A stretch of DNA of 20,529 nt from a virus: positions 1 to 20,529 of the IMG/VR virus record IMGVR_UViG_3300023176_002289. The stretch is one strand, 5' to 3'. Of this stretch, positions 1-7,856 are shown piece by piece. Both the position numbers and the translations under genes were made by a program. The notes below the pieces were generated by a model. That model had not been told where the DNA came from and ran no database searches. It saw nothing but the letters and a program-made list of their open reading frames with translations. How positions within the stretch are numbered: position 1 is the stretch's first letter; each line of letters begins with the position of its first letter.

Positions 1-283
1 CACCAAAGATACCACCACCACCTAAACCACCAGAAGCATTACCGCCATAATATCCAGTTCCGCCGCCAAATCCACCTAATAAACCTTTATCACCTACACT
101 AGGGTCAACACCCATCATAGTGCCAACCATTGTTCCTCGTCTGACATCTGGGTCATCACTAAACATAGCAGATAAGTTTCTCATTCCTGAATATGCCATG
201 CCAATAGGGGATAAACTGAATGCAAAATCTAATAGACTTCCGCCTTTGCTTTGGTCACCCATTAGTGCATTAGTATCAATCAT
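1..283 (-). CDS. Partial glycine-rich phage protein, 3' end beyond the left edge
   Basis: I translated this by hand. The ATG at 283 overlaps the TGA stop of the preceding S74-domain gene in an ATGA arrangement, and the frame stays open to base 1 (94 codons). The visible N-terminus starts MIDTNALMGDQSKGG and later has short hydrophobic and Met-rich stretches (LSPIGMAYSGMRNL) followed by a Gly-rich tract with GGFGGGTGYYGG. The coupling to the preceding gene and its place at the end of the tail/ejection block suggest another virion-associated protein. Gly-rich low-complexity proteins are common there. I do not recognise the family and the C-terminus is missing, so no function is assigned. Confidence 0.7.
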   Translation of the reverse strand, partial: MIDTNALMGDQSKGGSLLDFAFSLSPIGMAYSGMRNLSAMFSDDPDVRRGTMVGTMMGVDPSVGDKGLLGGFGGGTGYYGGNASGGLGGGGIFG

Positions 284-1356
284 TTAATTTTGTCGTAATT
301 AACTACTAAATATCCGTTTTTGTCTGTTGTTACTGCTTGAGGGTGGCTTTCCCTTACCTCTTGTGCAATAACGCCTATTTCGGCAAATTTATCAGCACCA
401 ATCTCTTTTGCTTTAGCGTTCCATTCCCATCTATAAATGTTCACGCCTTTCCAATCACCGACTTTTTCTACATTAGTTTTAAGTCTAATATCAGAATACT
501 GCATCATTCTAGGTGCTACATTAGAAGCCATCGTTAGATAGTCATACAGTCCTGGTTGTCTAGTGACTTGTGAACTTTGTGGAATAGTACTTGCACCAAG
601 TGCTGTAGATACATAACCTAAACTTTGTGAAGGTGCTGCTGTGTATCCTGCGTATCTTTGTGCTGCTAAATCCATTAATTGTTGTTGCATTGCTTGTTGT
701 TGTGCACCTTGTTGCATCAGATTTTGATTTATAGTTTGACCTATACCAAAACCAAGGTTGCCTAATTGCCCTAGTTGGTTTGCTGCACCTAATCTAAACT
801 GTGCACCACTTAAACCTGCTTGTTGGTTTGCCAAATTCGCTTGCATTCTACTAGCAATATCTTGTTGTGCCATTTGTTGTGCTTGTTGAAAACCTGCTTG
901 TCTAAGACCTGCTGATTGTTGTCCTAGTGTTTCTGCAACACCTCTCCCAATCTCACCCATAGCGATACCATGTCTTGAACCACCGAAAGCACCTGCTCTT
1001 TGTGCTTGTGTGCCTAATTGGTTTAATCCTAGTTGTGCATTTCTTAATACATCTTGTGCTTGTGCATCAATAACTTGTTGAGTGTATGGATTTTGATATT
1101 GTGCTAAATTAGTTGTTGCTAACTGACCTGCCTGAACTTGTTGTGGGTTATACCCCATTGCTTGACCAGTCCCTGCCATAGCACCTGCTATTGACCTTGC
1201 TGATGCTGTATTTATATCACCACCACCAAATTGATTTGGAGATGATGCAGGTTTAGGAACATTTGCAGGAACAATACCACCAGTTGGTGCTGCCCCCGTC
1301 ATGCCCATCATTCTTTGTAGTGGAACTGCTGTTTGTTGTCCTGATGCCCCTGCCAT
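280..1356 (-). CDS. Gln-rich helical virion protein with C-terminal peptidase S74 (intramolecular chaperone) domain
   Basis: The 358-residue protein has two parts. Residues 1-270 are Gln/Ala-rich and mostly helical, with an AFGGSRHGIA segment and long QQ-containing helices, as in phage proteins annotated as ejection or internal virion proteins. Residues 288-358 match the S74 chaperone-of-endosialidase domain: SDIRLKTNVEKVGDW at the start, YRWEWN, GVIAQEV, and a closing NGYLVVNY. In that family the Ser of SDxRLK (here S288) is the nucleophile of self-cleavage after trimerisation. The start has a spaced AGGTGA upstream and the stop overlaps the next ATG. The S74 domain is clear. The helical part could instead be a fibre shaft; its role is inferred from composition. 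Confidence 0.85.
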   Translation of the reverse strand: MAGASGQQTAVPLQRMMGMTGAAPTGGIVPANVPKPASSPNQFGGGDINTASARSIAGAMAGTGQAMGYNPQQVQAGQLATTNLAQYQNPYTQQVIDAQAQDVLRNAQLGLNQLGTQAQRAGAFGGSRHGIAMGEIGRGVAETLGQQSAGLRQAGFQQAQQMAQQDIASRMQANLANQQAGLSGAQFRLGAANQLGQLGNLGFGIGQTINQNLMQQGAQQQAMQQQLMDLAAQRYAGYTAAPSQSLGYVSTALGASTIPQSSQVTRQPGLYDYLTMASNVAPRMMQYSDIRLKTNVEKVGDWKGVNIYRWEWNAKAKEIGADKFAEIGVIAQEVRESHPQAVTTDKNGYLVVNYDKIK

Positions 1357-1364
1357 AATATCAC

Positions 1365-1745
1365 CTATTTGTATAATTCTTTATATCGCTCAGCAAAAGT
1401 TGGTTCTTTTTTCGCAATTTCTGCTACTGCTTGTTCATAAAGTGGTGCTGCGGAATAACCACTTACCATTTGACCCCCACCTAAATCATATTGTTGTGCT
1501 TGTGGCATTCCTGCCATAGCGTCCATACCTTGTGGAGCAAGACCAAATGCTTGTGCTGCACCTATGTTAGTTTGCATTGCTTGTTGTTGCATTGGATTGA
1601 ATGCTGCAATATCGGGACCATAATATGGCATATATCCGATTTTTTGAACATCTTCTGCTCTTTGTATGTTTCTTATCGTTGGCTCTTTAGCCCAATCTGG
1701 TATTGTTGTTTGTGTTGTTTTACCGCCACCTTTTCCGCCACTCAT
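1365..1745 (-). CDS. Gly/Gln-rich conserved phage virion protein, function unknown
   Basis: The 126-residue protein begins MSGGKGGGKTTQTTIPDWAK, continues with a Met/Gln/Ala-rich middle (FNPMQQQAMQTN, then MDAMAGMPQAQQ), and ends in a charged helix (FAERYKELYK). The N-terminal Gly-Lys tract followed by a TTIPDWAK-type motif is typical of short phage proteins lying directly upstream of Gln-rich ejection-like proteins. An AAAGGAG ribosome site sits 7 bases before the ATG, and the start lies 2 bases after the stop of the GNAT-like gene. It is probably a structural or ejection component acting with the 280-1356 product. No catalytic motif is visible and the function is an inference from position. 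Confidence 0.75.
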   Translation of the reverse strand: MSGGKGGGKTTQTTIPDWAKEPTIRNIQRAEDVQKIGYMPYYGPDIAAFNPMQQQAMQTNIGAAQAFGLAPQGMDAMAGMPQAQQYDLGGGQMVSGYSAAPLYEQAVAEIAKKEPTFAERYKELYK

Positions 1746-1746
1746 T

Positions 1747-2109
1747 TCAAAACTCCTTTGCTAATACTGTTTGATGAGGTTGCCATCCTCTGCTCATTAG
1801 TGCTTTAGTCCATCCCTTGCGTCCTGAGAGCGTCATACCTGAACAACCTTGTGCTTTTGCCCACTCTATAGAATTATCGTGTAAATCAAGCACTTTGTCC
1901 AGTTTTCCACCTGCTAAAAACACATGAAATACTTTTTTATTAGGATACACTACTATCTCTGTTATTGCACACGCTTTTTCATTAGACCATAATTGCATGT
2001 GACCGCTTAAAACACCTTGGCAAATATCTATAAAGTCATGAGTGTTACCACCCTTGTTTAAAGCATCTTCAATCCACTTTTGACAACGCAATAATTCTTC
2101 TTTAATCAT
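1747..2109 (-). CDS. Small GNAT-like protein of the tail module
   Basis: The 120-residue protein has the order expected of a compact GCN5-related acetyltransferase fold: an N-terminal helix (residues 1-30), a central strand pair with ITEIVVYPNKKVFHVFLAGG (residues 46-68), a helix with DNSIEWAKAQGC, and C-terminal GRKGWTKALMSRGWQ. A canonical acetyl-CoA loop (Q/RxxGxG/A) is not obvious, so activity is doubtful. Proteins of this kind are common in the tail or late module of many tailed phages, where their role is not established. Its ATG overlaps the stop of the C1q-like fibre gene (ATGA), which indicates translational coupling. Confidence 0.6.
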   Translation of the reverse strand: MIKEELLRCQKWIEDALNKGGNTHDFIDICQGVLSGHMQLWSNEKACAITEIVVYPNKKVFHVFLAGGKLDKVLDLHDNSIEWAKAQGCSGMTLSGRKGWTKALMSRGWQPHQTVLAKEF

Positions 2110-2786
2110 GATGTTGTTATTTCGTTTATTGTCATTGTTACACTAGGTGTTGCAGGTGAAAACGCTGTTGCTGATTCAGGTGCTATGTATAAATCTGTAT
2201 CATCTACTCCCCACATTGCTTGTAGATAATCCCCTGCACTAAAACTAAATATTCCGTTTCTAGTTACTACTTTTCTTTGTCCGTTTTCGTGGACTGTGCT
2301 AATAATTCCTGAGTTTGATACATCTACACCATTAACTCTTGGAAAAAAGTAGACTGTTTTTGTTGATGCACTTGTAGATTCCATCGTAGCAGTAAATGTA
2401 ATTAGATACTTTCCTGCTTTTGCAAAATCAATTCTTGATGAATCACCACTATTAATACTAATATTATTAGTCAAAGCACTATTATTAAATGTAACAGCGT
2501 ATGCAGTATTTATAGCAGTTGCTGTTTGTGTAGTAGTATCATAAAACAAACCATGACTACCTTCGTTAATACCACCGCCTTCTGAAAGTGGATGCCATGC
2601 ACCATCATAAGATACAATGACCTTATCATCACTTCTTCTCCACATCATTAGACCATCTTGGTATGCAGAATCGCCAGACTTGTAATTAGTTATTTTGTCT
2701 CTGGTTGCAATTAACCATTTATTAATAGACTCACCCCAGACTTTCCAACGCTCACCTAATGGTGGTGGTGGATTAAATGAACTCAT
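2106..2786 (-). CDS. Tail fibre or receptor-binding-type protein with C1q/TNF-like C-terminal domain
   Basis: The protein is 226 residues. Residues 1-75 form an N-terminal part that probably anchors it to the virion (PPPPLGERWKVWGESINKWL, then a DGLMMWRRSDDKVIVSYDGAWHPL segment). Residues 80-226 are beta-rich with the alternation of a C1q/TNF-type jelly roll: ATAINTAYAVTFNNS, then FAKAGKYLITFTATM, then FFPRVNGVDV, then GIFSFSAGDYLQAMWGV. In phage fibres and spikes such domains trimerise and can bind receptors. The ATG overlaps the upstream TGA (ATGA), so it is coupled to the gp10-like gene. The jelly-roll assignment rests on strand pattern and the Gly/Phe positions, so it is good but not proven. 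Confidence 0.7.
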   Translation of the reverse strand: MSSFNPPPPLGERWKVWGESINKWLIATRDKITNYKSGDSAYQDGLMMWRRSDDKVIVSYDGAWHPLSEGGGINEGSHGLFYDTTTQTATAINTAYAVTFNNSALTNNISINSGDSSRIDFAKAGKYLITFTATMESTSASTKTVYFFPRVNGVDVSNSGIISTVHENGQRKVVTRNGIFSFSAGDYLQAMWGVDDTDLYIAPESATAFSPATPSVTMTINEITTS

Positions 2787-4291
2787 CTACGCCCACCTGC
2801 CTTTGCTTCAATACGCATTGTTCCGACACGCCAGTTATTGTTTCCATTGCCTTCTATTCGCATACGAATTTGACGACCAGTAAAGCGTGTGGATACTGGA
2901 TTACCCATAGTTAATAGGTCATGTGTAGTTTCTGTATCATTAGGATAATTTCGGGTCTTAAATCTTATTTTTACTTGACCTTGTGTTAATTCATCAGGTA
3001 TTAATTGATTAACTTTCATCACTTGGTCACCATTGCCGATTGATATAGGTGCTGACTCTACAAAAGGTGTTTCGCTGCCATGTGTGTAACCATCTTCATG
3101 ATTGTATAAGTTATTAGATGCGTCAATCCATATAGGATGTCTAAATACACCACTATCAATACCACTTGTACGCTCTAATTCTCCGATTTCCCAATGGTTT
3201 TCTTTGTAATCAAAGGCAACATACTTGTCGCACTCATTTGACCCACCAGAAGGATAGAACCACCATACTTCCCCATATTGTGAATTATGTACTGCGAATG
3301 ATTTTGTTATTTGGTCTTGGTTAATATCATCAAATACATAATCTGATACTTCGCAAGGTAATTCTTTTGCTACTGAACCATCAAACATAAAAAATGCTTT
3401 TTTACCCATCCAGAATGCACCTTCATCAATCGCTACTAATGTCTTTCTTGATGCTACACCACATGCCGTGCCTACTCTTTCAAAACCATAAACAAATGGT
3501 GCACCTTGATATGTCGCAGTATGAGCATCATTATCTGTCAAAATTAATGACCTGCCTTTCATTCTACAACCACACATTATCTGTCCAGTTGTTTGTAATT
3601 CAAAATCACCTGCTTGATTTACATCTGATGCAGTCCAGTCAGTATTATCTTCTTGGTTACACCATTGCACTTTTCTTGGGTTGCCACCTGCACCTAATAA
3701 AAATACAAATCTTTCTTCTGTAACAAACATTGCTCTGTTGTCTGTGGGAGCATTACTAACTGTTTGTGCTACTGTTCCAGTGTTAAGTTGCCACTCATAT
3801 AATTTTCCATCATCAGCAGTCATGCCTAATAAGTATTCACCCCAGTTATCCAATGACCAAGTTGTTACTTCTTGAAATACACCACTTGAAGGTTGTGAAT
3901 TGCCATATAAACTGTCTTCATCTAAACTTGATGTAGTGCCACCATAGTATCCACCACCATATCCAGTATTTGTTGATGCAGTTGCACTACCACTTGTAAA
4001 ACCAGTTGGGGTTATGTCATAACTTGTACCACCATCTGATATGTAATATAAATTTGATTCTGTTCCGACTGCTAAGTTTGAGTTGTCTGAATTATCAACC
4101 CACGCAATCATTCCTCTAGTAACGCCAGTTATTGCGTCACCACCTACAACTCTTTGTGTCCATCCACCGATAGGTCTTAATGATTGGTTGTGCCACCTAA
4201 CTAAATTAGCATCACGCCATCTGCCTTGATTTTCATAATCTGTTCCGTTTCTCGATATTCCTGCAGGTAATTTTAAAGGTATTAAACTCAT
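2783..4291 (-). CDS. P22 gp10-like packaged-DNA stabilisation / tail hub protein
   Basis: The chosen start gives 502 residues beginning MSLIPLKLPAGISRNGTDYE, followed by GRWRDANLVRWHNQSLRPIGGW. This N-terminal pattern is characteristic of proteins annotated as phage stabilisation or gp10-like hubs that plug the portal vertex after packaging in podoviruses. The body is beta-rich with repeated W/G blocks (YLLGMTADDGKLYEWQ, DEGAFWMGKKAFFMFDGS, YVAFDYKENHWEIGELE), fitting a propeller-like fold. A longer start at 4309 exists, but the ATG at 4291 forms an ATGA overlap with the preceding stop, as elsewhere in this operon, and gives the usual N-terminus. Coupling to a C1q-type fibre gene downstream fits a tail-hub role. 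Confidence 0.75.
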   Translation of the reverse strand: MSLIPLKLPAGISRNGTDYENQGRWRDANLVRWHNQSLRPIGGWTQRVVGGDAITGVTRGMIAWVDNSDNSNLAVGTESNLYYISDGGTSYDITPTGFTSGSATASTNTGYGGGYYGGTTSSLDEDSLYGNSQPSSGVFQEVTTWSLDNWGEYLLGMTADDGKLYEWQLNTGTVAQTVSNAPTDNRAMFVTEERFVFLLGAGGNPRKVQWCNQEDNTDWTASDVNQAGDFELQTTGQIMCGCRMKGRSLILTDNDAHTATYQGAPFVYGFERVGTACGVASRKTLVAIDEGAFWMGKKAFFMFDGSVAKELPCEVSDYVFDDINQDQITKSFAVHNSQYGEVWWFYPSGGSNECDKYVAFDYKENHWEIGELERTSGIDSGVFRHPIWIDASNNLYNHEDGYTHGSETPFVESAPISIGNGDQVMKVNQLIPDELTQGQVKIRFKTRNYPNDTETTHDLLTMGNPVSTRFTGRQIRMRIEGNGNNNWRVGTMRIEAKAGGRR

Positions 4292-5205
4292 GCCGCTATT
4301 TGACTCCATGTAGTTGTTGCCCTAGCAATTCTCTCCCACTTTTCTCTGCCTACTACTGCTTTACTTGATGTAGAAGATATTGTTGCACCACTACTTCTTA
4401 CTCTTACATTATCTGCTATGACACTTGCAGTTGCTGTTGTAATAGATGATGCACTAGCAGTAACTCTACCTACTCCAGACCAACTAGATGTAGATGATAC
4501 TAATGCACCAGATTCTCTTATCCTACTACCATTTGCATTTGAGGTAGCAGTTGTTGTTGAACTTGCACTTACATCATCTGGGTCTGCATCTACTATTAAA
4601 TCACCACTTGCTGTTGTTGATGATGTGGCAGTTATTGTGTCTGGTGTGCCTTTCGCTGTAAATCTTCCGTTACAAGATACAGTTGCCGTAGATGAAGGGT
4701 TTGCATCTACTTCTCGGACTCTCGTTGCTTGAATGGTAGCAACGGCAGTTGCAGTTCCAGTAGCACTTCCATTAACACTAACCTTACCACTTGATGTGAT
4801 TGTTGAGTTTGATGAAATACTTGCTGAACCATATCTTGCTCTTTCTACTGAGATTGAAACAGTTGCACTAGCACTAACTGTCGCACTACCACCAACAGTA
4901 AAGTTTGCAGTTGCAGTAGTTGAAGATGTAACGCTTGATGTAGCACTAGCACCTCTAATTACTGAACCATTTGCAGTTGTGTTTACAGAAGTTGTGGAAA
5001 CACCATTAATGAGAGCAGAACCCTCTGGTACTCTTCTTGCATTACAAGTGATACTAGCACTAGCGTTTACTGTCGCTGATGTGCTTTGTTGTCTATTTGC
5101 AGTACAAGATGTAGAAGAACTAGCACTTGCTGTAGCAGAACCTTCAAGGACTGCACCAGTTGAGTACGCTAATCTTCCGTATTCGTAACTTCCGTAAACT
5201 GACAT
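4288..5205 (-). CDS. Ser/Thr/Ala-rich tandem-repeat virion protein
   Basis: The 305-residue protein begins MSVYGSYEYGRLAYSTGAVLEGSA and ends EKWERIARATTTWSQIAA. Between them lie about a dozen degenerate units of roughly 16-26 residues. Each is a run of alternating Ser/Thr/Ala with small or hydrophobic residues, often closed by an Arg-rich turn (VIRGASAT, VERARYGSASI, ATRVREVDA, SRIRESGALVSST, VRVRSSGATISST). Such a pattern suggests a stack of short beta strands, as in a beta-solenoid or fibrous shaft. Three Cys residues in the N-terminal third sit in equivalent TC/SC positions. It lies between a tail protein and the gp10-like hub, so it is probably a virion component. The family is not recognised beyond this. 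Confidence 0.75.
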   Translation of the reverse strand: MSVYGSYEYGRLAYSTGAVLEGSATASASSSTSCTANRQQSTSATVNASASITCNARRVPEGSALINGVSTTSVNTTANGSVIRGASATSSVTSSTTATANFTVGGSATVSASATVSISVERARYGSASISSNSTITSSGKVSVNGSATGTATAVATIQATRVREVDANPSSTATVSCNGRFTAKGTPDTITATSSTTASGDLIVDADPDDVSASSTTTATSNANGSRIRESGALVSSTSSWSGVGRVTASASSITTATASVIADNVRVRSSGATISSTSSKAVVGREKWERIARATTTWSQIAA

Positions 5206-5208
5206 TTA

Positions 5209-5589
5209 TTAGTCTAGTGTAATATCTAGGTCACCTGCAGGAACTCTAAATACATCACCAGTTTCAATAGTTTTGTCTGATGAAAGACCTGCGTATGCTA
5301 ATTGATTACCACCAGTTGAAGCATCCATAACTGCTACTGCTACTACTGTTCCGTAGTTTGCTGTTGCTGTTGGAAACTCGACATCTGCTGAATTAGATGC
5401 TGTGTTGCCAGATACAGTAAATGCTACTGTTTGTCTTGCATAAGCACCACCAGATACCTCAGTACCACCACCAGTATCTGTGTTGTCAGTTGTAAATAAT
5501 GCTAGATACAATGTAGCAGGTGCTGTATAAGCATTACCACCAAATACATGGTCTAGTATTTCTGTTTCTAAATAGTTTGAAAAACTCAT
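5209..5589 (-). CDS. Conserved phage tail/structural protein (Gp80-like 'tail fibre' family)
   Basis: The 126-residue protein has the signature of a widespread small phage structural family: SFSNYLETEILDHVFGG at the N-terminus, then APATLYLALFTTDNTD, GGTEVSGGAYARQTVAF, a FPTATANYGTVVAVAVMD strand, and AGDVFRVPAGDLDI-like strands at the end. It is all-beta and lacks a signal peptide. In many phages this family is annotated as tail fibre or head-tail structural protein; its exact place in the virion is not settled. An AAGGGG ribosome site precedes the ATG, which overlaps the adaptor stop (ATGA). Confidence 0.75.
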   Translation of the reverse strand: MSFSNYLETEILDHVFGGNAYTAPATLYLALFTTDNTDTGGGTEVSGGAYARQTVAFTVSGNTASNSADVEFPTATANYGTVVAVAVMDASTGGNQLAYAGLSSDKTIETGDVFRVPAGDLDITLD

Positions 5590-6215
5590 CCCATTCCCCT
5601 TATTTTAACTGTCAGTCCAGAACCACTTAATTGACTCTTTTCTGACATTTCATTTAATCGGGATACTGCTGCACCATACATCTGTGCCCAGACTCCCACC
5701 CTTTCATCTTCTGCTAAATATGGTGCTGAATGTACTAAAGCACCGTATAAATAAACATCAGGTGAATCTAATAATAGCCAGTTATCTGCATTACTTTCAG
5801 ATAAAGCATCTGTTTTCGCATAATACAATAATTCAACATTTGTAGTTTCGTTTGGAGTTGGATATAACTCGAACTGACTATCTGCATGTGTGTAGTATCT
5901 TGGCGTTCCGCTCATATTCTCGTTTCCTGCTCTTTTATCTTCAAGTGCCTTACGAGATATTAAATCTAGTGGTCTTGTGCCACCATCAGTGATATGGAAG
6001 CGTATAGTTTCTAACCAATCAGCAGGTATTTGCATGTAGGCATCTCCTGCACTTTGCTGTCCTGAAGCTCTTTTTTCCATCTTCCAATGACGAACATCAC
6101 GATTAATTTGTGATTCTGCTAATGCTATAAATGTTGGAATGACAGAGGTTAAATCATCTCTGTTTAAAAAATCTGCGATTGCTGACTTTAATTCTGTATA
6201 TGTTGTTATTGCCAT
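5586..6215 (-). CDS. Head-to-tail adaptor protein (SU10/gp6-type)
   Basis: The 209-residue protein starts MAITTYTELKSAIADFLNRD, followed by LTSVIPTFIALAESQINRDVRHW. This is the helical N-terminus of the adaptor family named after phage phiSU10, which forms the ring below the portal. Later blocks fit the same family: MQIPADWLETIRF, PRYYTHADSQFELYPTP, VELLYYAKTDALS, and a C-terminal helix around RVGVWAQMYGAAVSRLNEM. It starts 1 base after the terminase stop, so it is the next gene of the packaging operon. Finding the adaptor directly after TerL, with no portal or capsid between, is unusual and is noted separately. Confidence 0.8.
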   Translation of the reverse strand: MAITTYTELKSAIADFLNRDDLTSVIPTFIALAESQINRDVRHWKMEKRASGQQSAGDAYMQIPADWLETIRFHITDGGTRPLDLISRKALEDKRAGNENMSGTPRYYTHADSQFELYPTPNETTNVELLYYAKTDALSESNADNWLLLDSPDVYLYGALVHSAPYLAEDERVGVWAQMYGAAVSRLNEMSEKSQLSGSGLTVKIRGMG

Positions 6216-6216
6216 A

Positions 6217-7518
6217 TTAAACCACGCCTTGTAAGTTTCGTTTAATAGGCTCGCCCCAGTTTGTTGAGTTTGGACGATAACCTATTGCCAAATATCTAAA
6301 CGCATCTGCACCATGCGAATATAAATCATGCCGAGGTCTTAGTCTCCATGTTTTACCATTTTCGTCCCAATCTCTGCTATAGTTTACCAAACAATCAACA
6401 CCAAATTCAGTTTTTTCTTTATCAAACCAACATTTACCTAGCATTGACCTAACGGCTTGTATTCCATCATCTAGGTTTAACATAGGTGCTATCTCTACAT
6501 TTTTCATTCCTAAATTATCTAATGTTTCTAACCTAGACATGCCCGTTCCTAGTTCTCTAACTCTAACATCATGCGGTAATATGTGTTTGTCGTAAACATA
6601 ACCCTTATCTTGTAAGACTTTGACATAATGTTCTAATCCTACACCAGAACCCTCATAATAGTCAATTAAATGCACTTCTGTTCCTACAAATTGAGCAAAC
6701 CATATTGCTGTTGAATCGCCAACGCCTAAGTCCCATGCCGTAACAACTGCTGTGCTAGTATCATATCTTACGCTTGTTAATCGTTCTTCTTCCCTGATAA
6801 TACGCATTTCTCTACCATAATACGCACCCTCACTAAATGTTAAGAAGTCGCCTTCCCAGATATGTTCATAAACATCTGGTCTTTTCTCTTTATCTTCTAA
6901 TCTTTCTTTTTTTAATACATCTGGAAACCATGGATTATCTCGCCAGTTCATTTCAACCATCTTAGCACCAGCAGGTGGGTTTATCCTAAACCTTTCATGA
7001 GTTGCTGAGTATTTGCTTTCTGGATTCCATGTGACCCAAATTTCAGACCCTTGTTCACGCACAGTTGGTATAAGTTTTTGCCACGCTGTATCAGAAACAT
7101 TTTCTGCTTCATCTACCCATGCTAATAATATTCTTGATTTTGATTTGATTGAATCAAGTGAGCGTCTTAACCCTACAAAAGTGTAAGATATATTGCCATC
7201 TCTGGAATGAATATACTTTTCACCTACATCATAATAGGCATTGAGCCATGGTATGTTGCGTATCGCTGCTTTTATTTCTTCAAGTGATGAGTCATTAAGC
7301 GAGTTCATAAATTCACGCCCACAGACTATTTGACCTTGTCTGCCTGACATACCCCAATGATAACCCCATACCGCAGTCATAAGAGCAAATGTAGTCGTCT
7401 TAGCACTACCTCTGCCACCGTAACTGCATCTATATCTGGCTTCCCCTTCGAATAATGCTTGTAATTTGTCAGGAACAGTTATTTGCTGTCTAACTTTCAC
7501 TATGTTTAGGCTTGACAC
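6217..7518 (-). CDS. terL: Terminase large subunit (packaging ATPase and nuclease)
   Basis: The 433-residue length is typical. The N-terminal ATPase has a Walker A at about residues 33-41 (YGGRGSAKTT) and a Walker B with catalytic Glu at about 131-140 (ILLAWVDEAE); the VTWNPES segment that follows resembles motif III. The RNase H-like nuclease contributes AWDLGVGDSTAIW near 261-273, HDVRVRELGTG near 316-326, and a final HDLYSHGADAFRYLAIG. It cuts concatemeric DNA and pumps it into the procapsid. The start is uncertain: a GTG at 7518 overlaps TerS by 29 bases, and another GTG at 7500 overlaps it less. Neither has a strong ribosome site, so coupling to TerS is likely. Belonging to the Terminase_3-like group is inferred from the motif spacing. 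Confidence 0.95.
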   Translation of the reverse strand: MSSLNIVKVRQQITVPDKLQALFEGEARYRCSYGGRGSAKTTTFALMTAVWGYHWGMSGRQGQIVCGREFMNSLNDSSLEEIKAAIRNIPWLNAYYDVGEKYIHSRDGNISYTFVGLRRSLDSIKSKSRILLAWVDEAENVSDTAWQKLIPTVREQGSEIWVTWNPESKYSATHERFRINPPAGAKMVEMNWRDNPWFPDVLKKERLEDKEKRPDVYEHIWEGDFLTFSEGAYYGREMRIIREEERLTSVRYDTSTAVVTAWDLGVGDSTAIWFAQFVGTEVHLIDYYEGSGVGLEHYVKVLQDKGYVYDKHILPHDVRVRELGTGMSRLETLDNLGMKNVEIAPMLNLDDGIQAVRSMLGKCWFDKEKTEFGVDCLVNYSRDWDENGKTWRLRPRHDLYSHGADAFRYLAIGYRPNSTNWGEPIKRNLQGVV

Positions 7519-7849
7519 CTACAATCTCAATAATCTGAGGTTGCATTGTCCCATCGCTAGATGACATATCAAATTCTTGTTTCTCGATATACCCACGAAC
7601 TTTACCTTTAGTTTTTAGATAGAAGATTGTTGCACTATTATTGCCCTCATTGATTTGTTTATGTAGTTGGCTTTCTGCAAAGTCAAGTGCTACATTATCT
7701 AAATCTTTTACGGCTTTAGCGTATTCATCATCTTCTTTCAACCAACGATAATGTGTATCACGAGAGATGTCCACATTCTTACAAGCAGGAGTCACTACAC
7801 CGAGTGATTTTTCCAACGCTTGAATCATTAATTGTTTTCTTTTGTCCAT
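7490..7849 (-). CDS. terS: Terminase small subunit
   Basis: The chosen start gives 119 residues. The N-terminal half is a helix-turn-helix (MDKRKQLMIQALEKSLGVVT, then ACKNVDISRDTHYRWLKEDD) that would bind the packaging site. It is followed by a helical segment (YAKAVKDLDNVALDFAESQL) expected to form the ring, and a C-terminal tail. The RDTHYRWLKED block is common in small terminases. The frame is open further upstream to a TTG at 7891, but the ATG at 7849, 7 bases after the previous stop and preceded by AAAAAAGG, gives the usual N-terminus. It lies directly upstream of TerL and overlaps it, as expected for a packaging pair. Confidence 0.85.
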   Translation of the reverse strand: MDKRKQLMIQALEKSLGVVTPACKNVDISRDTHYRWLKEDDEYAKAVKDLDNVALDFAESQLHKQINEGNNSATIFYLKTKGKVRGYIEKQEFDMSSSDGTMQPQIIEIVGVKPKHSES

Positions 7850-7856
7850 ACCTTTT

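Noticed and set aside
337-537. Plus-strand open frame opposite the S74 domain
   Set aside because: It lies fully inside a well supported minus-strand gene and has no ribosome site.
4418-5188. Two long plus-strand open frames opposite the repeat protein
   Set aside because: They are antisense shadows of a Ser/Thr/Ala-rich repetitive gene; the Val/Ala/Leu-rich translation follows from its codons, and no ribosome site or coupling is present.
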